Of a stretch of 9,140 nt of DNA, positions 1 through 6,259 are shown piece after piece. The first letter of the stretch is position 1. Each line of letters begins with the position of its first letter. The notes beneath the pieces were generated by a model. The model worked only from the letters and a program-made list of their open reading frames with translations. It had not been told where the DNA came from and ran no database searches. Location: the NCBI GenBank assembly GCA_016870695.1, contig VGAV01000071.1, forward strand, positions 1 through 9,140, read 5' to 3'. The stretch comes from Actinomycetota bacterium (GTDB lineage: Bacteria; Actinomycetota; Actinomycetes; Actinomycetales; Microbacteriaceae). Made by a program: the position numbers and the translations under genes.

Positions 1-183
1 GTCGCCGACGGCATCGCCGTCGAGCATTCGTCCATCGCCGACGACCCCGCCCTGTACGACCAGTGGTGGGAGAAGATCCCCGTCGTCCTGATCGACGGCC
101 GTCTGCACGCGCACTGGCGCGTGTCGGCCGACCGCCTGCGCGCGGCGCTCCTGGCCGCCGACACCGAAGGAGCCTCCGCGTGA
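1..183 (+). CDS. Glutaredoxin family protein, 3' end (partial)
   Basis: Only the last 60 codons are in the window, so the start and the expected N-terminal CxxC redox motif lie upstream. The visible part reads through in frame 1 to TGA at 181-183. It contains WWEKIPVVLIDGRLHAHWRV, which matches the second half of the small actinobacterial glutaredoxin-like family (PF05768 type). There, an IPVV(L/I) strand with its cis-proline is followed by DG, a hydrophobic strand and a final helix (here SADRLRAALLAAD). Members are cytosolic thiol-disulfide proteins of about 80-100 residues; the substrate is unknown. The end overlaps the next start by 4 bases (GTGA), and the Shine-Dalgarno site of that gene lies inside this one, so the two are very likely co-translated. 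Family assignment is fairly sure; the redox activity cannot be checked because the active site is out of view. Confidence 0.82.
   Translation, partial: VADGIAVEHSSIADDPALYDQWWEKIPVVLIDGRLHAHWRVSADRLRAALLAADTEGASA
166..172 (+). promoter_or_regulatory. Strong Shine-Dalgarno site deciding the start of the Dabb gene
   Basis: GAAGGAG lies within the end of the glutaredoxin gene, 7 bases before a GTG at 180. This spacing picks GTG 180 over the ATG at 63 in the same frame; a start at 63 would add 39 residues of low-complexity Arg/Pro/Ala sequence that is simply the glutaredoxin gene read in the wrong frame. Confidence 0.8.
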
Positions 184-482
184 GCATCCGACACATCGTC
201 CTCTGGAAGCTCGCGGCGGACGACGCCGACACCCGTGCGCTGCACGCGGAGCAGATCGCGGAGCGGCTGCTCGCCCTGCGCGAGGTCATCGACGACATCC
301 AGCACATCGAGATCGGTCGGAACGTGGCGTACCCCCAGACCAACTGGGATGTCGCGCTGGTGAGCGAGTTCGCCGACGTCGAGGCGCTCGAGCGCTACCA
401 GGTGCACCCGGCCCATCAGGAGGCGGCGGCGTTCGTCCGCTCCGTGGTGGCCGAGCGCGCCTCGATCGACTTCCCCGGCTGA
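180..482 (+). CDS. Dabb family (stress-responsive A/B barrel) protein
   Basis: The product is 100 residues, the usual size for a single Dabb domain (PF07876), a ferredoxin-like alpha/beta barrel that normally works as a dimer. Recognisable features are the opening strand IRHIVLWKL (residues 3-11, family pattern HxVxFK), a helix of about 18-36, the strand IQHIEIGRNVA (40-50), the strand WDVALVSEFAD (56-66) and the family signature RYQVHPAHQ (72-80). The C-terminal helix and strand end in SIDFPG. Family members range from plant stress proteins to small bacterial enzymes such as polyketide cyclases, and most bacterial ones have no known role. No signal peptide or membrane segment is present, so it should be cytosolic. 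The start is GTG at 180, overlapping the upstream stop by 4 bases. The linkage to a glutaredoxin suggests a shared transcript; a function in redox stress would be a guess. Confidence 0.88.
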   Translation: MSIRHIVLWKLAADDADTRALHAEQIAERLLALREVIDDIQHIEIGRNVAYPQTNWDVALVSEFADVEALERYQVHPAHQEAAAFVRSVVAERASIDFPG

Positions 483-489
483 GACCGGG

Positions 490-519
490 GGTCCTCCCGC
501 GCTCGCTTGCGGGAGGACC
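490..519. terminator. Bidirectional hairpin terminator between convergent genes
   Basis: A perfect 11-bp inverted repeat, GGTCCTCCCGC (490-500) and GCGGGAGGACC (509-519), closes on an 8-base loop. It starts 7 bases after the Dabb stop and ends 4 bases before the stop codon of the convergent MscS gene, so it fits termination from both sides. There is no T-run on either strand; this is common for hairpin terminators in GC-rich actinobacteria. Confidence 0.75.
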
Positions 520-523
520 GCGG

Positions 524-1759
524 TCAGCGGCGCGGGTCTCCCGCACCGTCGGCCGGTACGATCGGGATCGCCTGGGTGAAGGTGCTCGCTCGGCGCTCGG
601 CGTCCGCGCTGCCGGTGAAGAGACCTGAGCCGTGGTCATCCGCCTCGTCGGCGGGGAGGTCGTGCGTCACACGGTGTGCGTCTCCGCCGCGCGCGGCGCC
701 TGCGTCCTCGGTGCCCTCCTCCGCGGCATCCGCCAGCAGGACGCGCTGAGCGGGCACGGCGCCGGGCATCGCCTGCTGGACCCACACCACCATGTCCTCG
801 CGGACGCGGCACCGCAGGTCGAACAGGGTCGGGGCGTCGCGGGCGCTCACGAGGATGCGCACGCGCACGAGGCCGCCCACGGCGTCCGTGACCTGGAGGA
901 CCGAGGTGCGTCCGTCCCACAGGTCGGTGTCCGCGAGGATCTCGTCGAGGTGCCGGCGCATGCGGGCGGGCGACACCCGCCAGTCGACGTCGATCTCCAC
1001 CGCGCCCAGCAGCTCGCTGCCCTGCCGCGTCCAGTTCTCGAACGGCTGGGTGGTGAAGTGCGTACAGGGCAGGACGAGCCGGCGCTCGTCCCACAGGTCC
1101 ACCACGACATAGCTGAGGGTGATCTCGCCGATCCGCCCCCACTCGCCCTCGACCACGACGACGTCGTCGACGCGCAGGGCGTCGCTGAAGACCAGCTGCA
1201 CCCCCGCGAAGATGTTGGCGAGCACGGACTGGGCCGCGAGGCCCGCGACGATGGAGGCGATGCCGGCCGAGGCGAGCAGGCTCGCGCCGACGGTCCGGAC
1301 GGCGGGGAAGGTCAGCAGAATCGCGCCGATGGCGACGACCACGATGAGCACGAGGGCGAGGCGGCGGACGATGAGCGTCTGCGTGCGGATCCGGCGCGCG
1401 TGCCGATTGTCCGGGACGTCGATCCGATGGCGGCCCAGAGCGAGGTCGGTGGCGAACGACACCAGGGCCGACAGCAGCCACGCCGAGGCGAGGATGACCG
1501 CGATCGTCAGCGTCTGCGTGAGGGGTGGCATCCATTCGTCCCGGAGCTCGCGGGGGAAGGCCAGCCCGATGCCGGCCCAGACCGCCACGACGAGGACCAC
1601 GGCCCGGAACGGGCGACGCGCGCGTCGGACGAGGTCTCCGGGCCAGGCGTGGCGCCGGGCGATCAGCCGGACGATGCCGGTCACGATGAACGAGACGATG
1701 ACGGCGATGACGATCGCCGCGGTCAGGGTGACGGCGAACTGCAGCCAGGGGTCGAGCAT
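524..1759 (-). CDS. MscS-family mechanosensitive ion channel
   Basis: The product is 411 residues. Hydrophobic segments lie at about 4-33, 52-68, 82-105 and 133-150, followed by the MscS pore helix and upper beta domain at about 155-245. The pore segment VGASLLASAGIASIVAGLAAQ (157-177, split here into VGASLLASAG and IASIVAGLAAQ) has the typical Ala/Gly packing pattern. It leads into SVLANIFAGVQLVFSDALRVDDVV, the usual pore-to-beta transition, and the beta domain has GRIGEITLSYVVV and VLPCTHF. The alpha/beta C-terminal domain runs to about 340 and a hydrophilic Glu/Asp/Arg-rich tail of about 70 residues follows. Channels of this family release solutes when membrane tension rises on osmotic downshock. 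The ATG at 1759 is chosen because an AGGAGG is just before it and a -10 box lies 28 bases upstream. An open frame continues further upstream only because of GC content. It seems to be a single-gene transcript ending at the shared hairpin. Confidence 0.92.
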   Translation of the reverse strand: MLDPWLQFAVTLTAAIVIAVIVSFIVTGIVRLIARRHAWPGDLVRRARRPFRAVVLVVAVWAGIGLAFPRELRDEWMPPLTQTLTIAVILASAWLLSALVSFATDLALGRHRIDVPDNRHARRIRTQTLIVRRLALVLIVVVAIGAILLTFPAVRTVGASLLASAGIASIVAGLAAQSVLANIFAGVQLVFSDALRVDDVVVVEGEWGRIGEITLSYVVVDLWDERRLVLPCTHFTTQPFENWTRQGSELLGAVEIDVDWRVSPARMRRHLDEILADTDLWDGRTSVLQVTDAVGGLVRVRILVSARDAPTLFDLRCRVREDMVVWVQQAMPGAVPAQRVLLADAAEEGTEDAGAARGGDAHRVTHDLPADEADDHGSGLFTGSADAERRASTFTQAIPIVPADGAGDPRR

Positions 1760-1762
1760 GGG

Positions 1763-1768
1763 CCTCCT
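1763..1768 (-). promoter_or_regulatory. Shine-Dalgarno site with short spacing, MscS gene
   Basis: On the minus strand a perfect AGGAGG is only 3 bases from the ATG at 1759. The match is consensus but the spacing is tighter than the usual 5-9 bases, which could lower initiation. No better in-frame start is visible nearby. Confidence 0.55.
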
Positions 1769-1787
1769 CGGGTCGGGGTCGGCGGCC

Positions 1788-1793
1788 ACGCTA
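1788..1793 (-). promoter_or_regulatory. Candidate -10 element for the MscS gene
   Basis: TAGCGT on the minus strand fits the actinobacterial TAnnnT pattern. Transcription starting 6-8 bases downstream would give a leader of about 20 bases that contains the AGGAGG. No clear -35 hexamer is seen. The box lies in the 98-base gap after the ABC gene, so the channel gene need not depend on read-through. Confidence 0.5.
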
Positions 1794-1857
1794 CCGGGAG
1801 GGGGCGGGTCCCCGTGCGCCTCGACAGGACGACGGGGGCCGGGCGATACTGACGGGC

Positions 1858-2886
1858 CTACGCGAGCGGGCGGGTCGACACGGCGATGTCGGCGAGGGCG
1901 ATCCGGACGCGTTCGCGCGGCGCGAGATCCCGCGCCGAGGAGTGCTGCAGGCGGACCAGGGTGCCGTCCGCCGCGCGGACGATGGTGCGGCGCGTTCCGC
2001 CGAGGAAGGTGCTCTCCTCGACGACGGCGTCGACGCCCGGTCCGCCGTCCACGTCGACGAGGAGCACGTCCTCGGGGCGCACGAGCACTTCGCAGTGTCC
2101 GTCGTGGGCCGAGGCGGCCAGCGGCATCTCCTGACCCCAGACGTCGACCATGTCGCCGTCGACGATGCCGGGGACGGCGCTGACGGGTCCGAGGACGGGT
2201 GCGAGCTCCGGGTCGGCGGCGCGCGCGCTCACCTGTTCCGGGGCGCCGGTGGCGACCACCCGTCCGGCCGACAGCGCCAGGACCCGGTCGGCGAGCGCGA
2301 ACGCCTCGGTCGTGTCGCGGGTGGCCCAGACGACGGCGACGCCGCGGGCGCGCAGGGCCCGCCCGAGCGCCGACACCAGCTCGGCCCGCTCGACGGTGTG
2401 CAGGCGCGAGAGCGGGTCGTCGAGGACGAGCAGGCGTGGGGCGGCGGTGAGGGCCCGGGCGAGCGCGAGCCGCTGCCGGTCGCCGCCGCTGAGCAGGTGC
2501 GGGCGGCGGGGGGCTCCGGCGGCGAGGCCGACGACGGTCAGGTCCGCGGCATCCGGGTCGACGCCGGGGAGGAGGGGGAGAGGAGCCTCCCCGGCCACCA
2601 CGCGGACCTCGTGCCGTGCGGCGGTACGGGCGCGGCCGACGGTCGCGCGTCGCCGCCCCGCCGCCACGGCCAGCAGGGTCGAGGCGCCGCACCCGGACGA
2701 GCCGGTGACCGCGACGATCTCGTTCGGGCCGACGGCGAGGTCCACCTCCGCGAGCACCCACCGGCGACCGCGCCGGACGCCGACGGCATCCAGGTGGACC
2801 ACGTCGGCCGCCCGTCGCGGGGCGACGGCTCCCTCGGCGTCGGGAGCGGGCACGGCCGCGGACTCGGGGGGACGGACGACGGCCAT
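1858..2886 (-). CDS. Degenerate ABC-type ATPase with TOBE-like C-terminal domain (probable pseudo-ATPase)
   Basis: The product is 342 residues. Residues 28-60 form the usual ABC N-terminal strands. The Walker A loop is GSSGCGAST (62-70), with Ala68 in place of the invariant lysine. The signature LSGGDRQR (132-139) is well kept. Walker B is RLLVLDDP (151-158), with Asp157 at the catalytic glutamate; the D-loop is SRLH (160-163) rather than SALD. The H-loop reads VVWATRD, with Arg190 where histidine is expected. The Q-loop glutamine seems replaced (VRVVAGEAPL, 95-104). Walker A to signature is about 64 residues, against roughly 93 in MalK-type proteins, so the helical subdomain is cut down. Residues 265-338 (CEVLVRPEDV onward) resemble the TOBE domain of MalK/CysA/FbpC-type importers. 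No permease or binding protein is adjacent. The frame is intact and the start at 2886 fits a leaderless transcript. Its relation to the ABC fold is sure; loss of ATPase activity is inferred from the residues; the biological role is unknown. Confidence 0.85.
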   Translation of the reverse strand: MAVVRPPESAAVPAPDAEGAVAPRRAADVVHLDAVGVRRGRRWVLAEVDLAVGPNEIVAVTGSSGCGASTLLAVAAGRRRATVGRARTAARHEVRVVAGEAPLPLLPGVDPDAADLTVVGLAAGAPRRPHLLSGGDRQRLALARALTAAPRLLVLDDPLSRLHTVERAELVSALGRALRARGVAVVWATRDTTEAFALADRVLALSAGRVVATGAPEQVSARAADPELAPVLGPVSAVPGIVDGDMVDVWGQEMPLAASAHDGHCEVLVRPEDVLLVDVDGGPGVDAVVEESTFLGGTRRTIVRAADGTLVRLQHSSARDLAPRERVRIALADIAVSTRPLA

Positions 2887-2892
2887 CCCCCG

Positions 2893-2898
2893 ACGCTA
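2893..2898 (-). promoter_or_regulatory. Candidate -10 element, leaderless ABC gene
   Basis: TAGCGT on the minus strand ends 6 bases before the ATG at 2886. No convincing ribosome binding site lies between (only a G-run), so the transcript probably starts at or next to the start codon. This supports the chosen start. Confidence 0.55.
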
Positions 2899-2911
2899 GG
2901 CGTCCGCGACG

Positions 2912-2928
2912 ACCGGGGCGGTCCCGGT
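2912..2928. terminator. Perfect palindrome between aspS and the ABC gene (terminator or operator)
   Basis: ACCGGG (2912-2917) and CCCGGT (2923-2928) form a 6-bp stem with a 5-base loop. It lies 38 bases past the aspS stop, so it may end the aspS transcript. It also covers the position where the -35 of the ABC gene should lie (about 2916-2921 for a 17-base spacer), so an operator role is possible. There is no T-run. The sequence does not settle which it is. Confidence 0.4.
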
Positions 2929-2966
2929 GGGTGAACCGCCGCCGACGCGCAGGGAACGAGTACGGG

Positions 2967-4307
<1,341 letters not shown>

Positions 4308-4315
4308 GAGGGGAC

Positions 4316-4321
4316 AGTCTA
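4316..4321 (-). promoter_or_regulatory. Candidate -10 element, leaderless aspS
   Basis: TAGACT on the minus strand, 8 bases from the GTG at 4307. The gap (GTCCCCTC) has no Shine-Dalgarno. The same hexamer stands before the histidine phosphatase gene at 5603. No clear -35 was seen; its expected position overlaps the promoter and first codons of the divergent gene. Confidence 0.6.
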
Positions 4322-4336
4322 CGGTGGGGGCCTCCC

Positions 4337-4342
4337 TAGGAT
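4337..4342 (+). promoter_or_regulatory. Candidate -10 element, leaderless membrane protein gene
   Basis: TAGGAT is followed by 7 bases and then GTG at 4350. The earlier in-frame ATG at 4341 overlaps this box and has no spaced Shine-Dalgarno, so a transcript starting near 4349-4350 would exclude it. This is the main reason for placing the start at GTG 4350. Confidence 0.55.
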
Positions 4343-4349
4343 GTCCGTC

Positions 4350-4739
4350 GTGACCTACTCCCTGCCGCCCGACGCGTTCCGGACCCTGCGTCCCGAGCCG
4401 AGGCGCGGCGGCCTGCGGGTGTGGGACGTCGCACTGACGGTCGTCCTGCTCGTCCTGCTGCCGCTCGCGGCCCTCGTGGCGACCTCCGCGGGCCTGCTGT
4501 TCACCGCCGCCGGGGACAGCTGCTTCCTCGCCTCCTGCGACCTGGGGCTGGTGAACTTCGGCTTGTGGTTCGCCGTGATCGCGCCCTGGGCGGCGCTCGT
4601 CATCGGCGTCACCGCGGCCATCGTCCGGCTCGTGCGGCACCGCATCGCGTTCTGGGTGCCGCTGCTGACCGTGATCGGGATGGTGGCGCTGTGGTTCGTG
4701 GCCGCCGCCATCGTGGGAGCGGGCGTCTCACCACGCTGA
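4350..4739 (+). CDS. Small three-helix membrane protein of unknown function
   Basis: I do not recognise the family. From GTG 4350 the product is 129 residues (132 from ATG 4341). A short, charged N-terminus (FRTLRPEPRRGGLR, 10-23) is followed by three hydrophobic segments at about 25-52, 68-93 and 99-123. The loop between helices 1 and 2 has two cysteines, C58 and C63 (GDSCFLASCD). By the positive-inside rule (Arg-rich N-terminus and RLVRHR between helices 2 and 3) this loop would face outside, where the pair could form a disulfide. Similar small membrane proteins with DUF-only names are common in Microbacteriaceae. It is divergent from aspS, with 42 bases between the two start codons. That it is a real gene is supported by the coherent membrane topology and the promoter; the function is unknown. 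Confidence 0.72.
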   Translation: MTYSLPPDAFRTLRPEPRRGGLRVWDVALTVVLLVLLPLAALVATSAGLLFTAAGDSCFLASCDLGLVNFGLWFAVIAPWAALVIGVTAAIVRLVRHRIAFWVPLLTVIGMVALWFVAAAIVGAGVSPR

Positions 4740-4746
4740 GGCTCCT

Positions 4747-4761
4747 GCCCGCCCTCCGGGC
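4747..4761 (+). terminator. Weak hairpin after the membrane protein gene
   Basis: GCCCG and CGGGC form a 5-bp GC-only stem around a 5-base loop, 7 bases past the stop codon. There is no T-run. In DNA this GC-rich such small stems arise easily by chance, so support is slight. Confidence 0.25.
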
Positions 4762-4792
4762 CAATCCCCAGGCAGACCGGCGGCTCCCGCCC

Positions 4793-4798
4793 TAGCCT
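4793..4798 (+). promoter_or_regulatory. Candidate -10 element for the DedA gene
   Basis: TAGCCT fits TAnnnT. It lies about 49 bases before the ATG at 4848, giving a leader of roughly 42 bases. No clear -35 is seen. Confidence 0.4.
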
Positions 4799-4836
4799 GG
4801 AGGAGGCGTCCGCCCGGGCTGCCGATCACCGAGCGC

Positions 4837-4841
4837 GAAGG
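4837..4841 (+). promoter_or_regulatory. Ribosome binding site of the DedA gene
   Basis: GAAGG is 6 bases before ATG 4848. It favours this start over the in-frame ATG at 4857, which lies three codons later. Confidence 0.6.
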
Positions 4842-4847
4842 CACCCG

Positions 4848-5531
4848 ATGACCGTCATGACCCTCCCCGCCGCGGTGTCCGCCGCGGCCGGCTCCCAGGA
4901 CCAGTCCTGGCTGACCTCCCTGGCCGACTGGACCGTCTCGCTCATGGAGGTCATCGGCCCGGTCGGAGCGGGCGTCGCCATCGCGCTGGAGAACCTCTTC
5001 CCTCCGCTCCCCAGCGAGGTCGTGCTGCCGATGGCCGGTCTCACGGCCAGCCGCGGGAGCTTCACCCTGGCCGAGGCGCTGATCTGGACCACCGTCGGCT
5101 CGATCGTCGGCGCCTACGTCCTGTACGGGCTCGGCCGGTGGCTGGGGGCGGAGCGCCTGCGCGCCATCGCCGCGAAGGTGCCGCTGCTGCACCCGGAGGA
5201 CGTCGATCGCACGGTCGCCTGGTTCGAGCGTCACGGCGGCAAGGCCGTGTTCTTCGGGAGGATGATCCCGATCTTCCGCAGCCTCATCTCCATCCCTGCG
5301 GGCGTGGCGAAGATGTCCCCGCTCCGGTTCGGCCTGCTCACCGGCGCGGGGAGCCTCATCTGGAACACGATCTTCGTGCTCGCGGGATACCTGCTGGGCG
5401 AGAACTGGCACGTCATCGAGCAGTACGCCGACATCCTGCAGTACATCGTGATCGCCGCCGTCGCGATCGGCGTGGCGTGGTTCCTGTACGCCCGCGTGCG
5501 GGCGCTGCTGGCGTCCCGGCGCGACGCCTGA
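4848..5531 (+). CDS. DedA/VTT-domain family membrane protein
   Basis: The product is 227 residues, a normal DedA length. The diagnostic segments are present: ENLFPPLPSEVVLPMAG (48-64), the re-entrant hairpin with its acidic residue and prolines, and FFGRMIPIFRSLISIPAG (135-152), the second re-entrant loop with the conserved G-R-x-x-P-x-x-R pattern. Membrane segments follow at about 76-96, 162-184 and 197-216. A soluble stretch of about 100-134 lies between the two halves. DedA proteins belong to the VTT superfamily; members act in lipid transport, such as undecaprenyl-phosphate recycling (UptA) and phosphatidylethanolamine flipping (PetA), and affect envelope integrity and proton-motive force. 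Which lipid this one moves cannot be read from the sequence. It has its own promoter-like box and ribosome site and so appears to be transcribed separately from the cytochrome c operon that follows. Confidence 0.92.
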   Translation: MTVMTLPAAVSAAAGSQDQSWLTSLADWTVSLMEVIGPVGAGVAIALENLFPPLPSEVVLPMAGLTASRGSFTLAEALIWTTVGSIVGAYVLYGLGRWLGAERLRAIAAKVPLLHPEDVDRTVAWFERHGGKAVFFGRMIPIFRSLISIPAGVAKMSPLRFGLLTGAGSLIWNTIFVLAGYLLGENWHVIEQYADILQYIVIAAVAIGVAWFLYARVRALLASRRDA

Positions 5532-5548
5532 CGTCCGCCCCGCGTTCC

Positions 5549-5569
5549 CCCACCGTCGAAGTAACGGGG
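5549..5569 (+). terminator. Imperfect hairpin after the DedA gene
   Basis: CC-A-CCGT (5550-5556) can pair with ACGG-GG (5564-5569) around a 7-base loop, with one bulged A. It lies about 18 bases past the DedA stop and before the next promoter box. It is a weak structure without a T-run. Confidence 0.3.
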
Positions 5570-5602
5570 CCGGGCGCTCAGTCCGCCCACAGCCCTCGAA
5601 CG

Positions 5603-5608
5603 TAGACT
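5603..5608 (+). promoter_or_regulatory. Candidate -10 element of the cytochrome c maturation operon, leaderless start
   Basis: TAGACT is 6 bases before GTG 5615; the bases between (GGCCGG) hold no spaced Shine-Dalgarno. The hexamer is identical to that before aspS. It would drive the histidine phosphatase gene and the overlapping genes after it. Confidence 0.6.
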
Positions 5609-5614
5609 GGCCGG

Positions 5615-6259
5615 GTGCCCGCCGAACGCCTCCATCTCGTGCGCCACGGAGAGGTCCACAACCCTCGCCGTGTGCTCTACGGTCGGCTCCCCGGTTTCGG
5701 GTTGAGCGTCGACGGTCGGCGGATGGCGCGGCAGGCCGCGGAGCACGTCCAGGGGCTCGAGCGGCCGGTGTCGGCGCTCGTGGCCTCCCCGCTCCAGCGC
5801 ACGCGCGAGTCGTCGGAGCCGTTCACCGAGATCTTCGGTCTCGAGGCGGTCATCGACGAGCGCGTCATCGAGCCGACGAACGTCTTCGAGGGGCGTCGGA
5901 TGAAGCAGGCGCTGGCGAACCCGCTGAACTGGCGCCACCTGCGGCAGCCGGACCTTCCCAGCTGGGGCGAGCCCTACGCAAGCATCGTCGGCCGTGTCGT
6001 CGAGGCCATGAACGACGCCTGGGAGCGCGTGCCCGACGGTGACGTCGTCATCGTGTCGCATCAGCTCCCCATCTGGGTGACGCACCTCGCGATCGCCCAC
6101 CGTCCCACCCGCCACGACCCCCGCAAGCGCCGGTGCGCGCTGTCGAGCGTGACGAGCTTCGAGCGGCGAGACGGCGCCGCCGGAGCGCCGCGCTGGGTCG
6201 AGGTGGCGTACGCCGAGCCGGCATCCACCGCCGGAGCCGTCGACGTAGGAGCCGTCTGA
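5615..6259 (+). CDS. Histidine phosphatase family protein (phosphoglycerate mutase-like)
   Basis: The product is 214 residues. The catalytic RHG motif is at 10-12 ([10 protein letters not shown]), His11 being the expected phospho-acceptor. SPLQRTRES (58-66) carries the second conserved arginine (R62). [13 protein letters not shown] (81-93) supplies the likely general acid Glu86. The second active-site histidine is H149 in [10 protein letters not shown]. These are the full branch 1 histidine phosphatase residues, so it should be an active phosphatase, not a degenerate one; the substrate is not evident. No signal peptide is seen, so it is cytosolic. The start is GTG at 5615, placed by a -10 box 6 bases upstream. 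The stop overlaps the next ATG by one base (TGATG). A phosphatase of this kind sits at the same place before the thioredoxin-ccdA-resB genes in Mycobacterium tuberculosis (Rv0525), but its link to cytochrome c assembly is unexplained. Confidence 0.92.
   Translation: MPAERLHLVRHGEVHNPRRVLYGRLPGFGLSVDGRRMARQAAEHVQGLERPVSALVASPLQRTRESSEPFTEIFGLEAVIDERVIEPTNVFEGRRMKQALANPLNWRHLRQPDLPSWGEPYASIVGRVVEAMNDAWERVPDGDVVIVSHQLPIWVTHLAIAHRPTRHDPRKRRCALSSVTSFERRDGAAGAPRWVEVAYAEPASTAGAVDVGAV
6247..6251 (+). promoter_or_regulatory. Ribosome binding site of the TlpA-like gene
   Basis: AGGAG is 7 bases before ATG 6259 and lies inside the end of the phosphatase gene. It sets the start at 6259 rather than at 6133 in the same frame, and the protein then begins with a proper lipoprotein signal. 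Confidence 0.75.

Noticed and set aside
1801..1813. GGGG-CGGGT-CCCC hairpin as a terminator for the ABC gene
   Set aside because: Only 4 bp of stem, close to the MscS promoter, and expected by chance in DNA this rich in G and C.
632..1852. A 406-residue plus-strand frame antisense to the MscS gene
   Set aside because: Composition is Asp/His/Gly/Arg-rich without hydrophobic core or motifs; it mirrors the MscS codons.
524..2761. A single 745-residue minus-strand open frame covering the MscS gene and most of the ABC gene
   Set aside because: The first 334 codons are Arg/Pro-rich shadow sequence antiparallel to no known domain and overlap the real ABC frame; the MscS-like part begins at ATG 1759 with a ribosome site and promoter box.
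1858..2886. Calling the ABC gene a pseudogene
   Set aside because: Catalytic residues are replaced, but the frame is complete, the signature and Walker B strand are kept, and there is a fitting promoter and start; decay would be expected to bring frameshifts or stops as well. Left open in the findings.
4780..4792. Small GGCGG/CCGCC-type inverted repeat upstream of the DedA promoter box
   Set aside because: Very short stem with a 3-base loop; common by chance in this composition and no clear site symmetry around the promoter.
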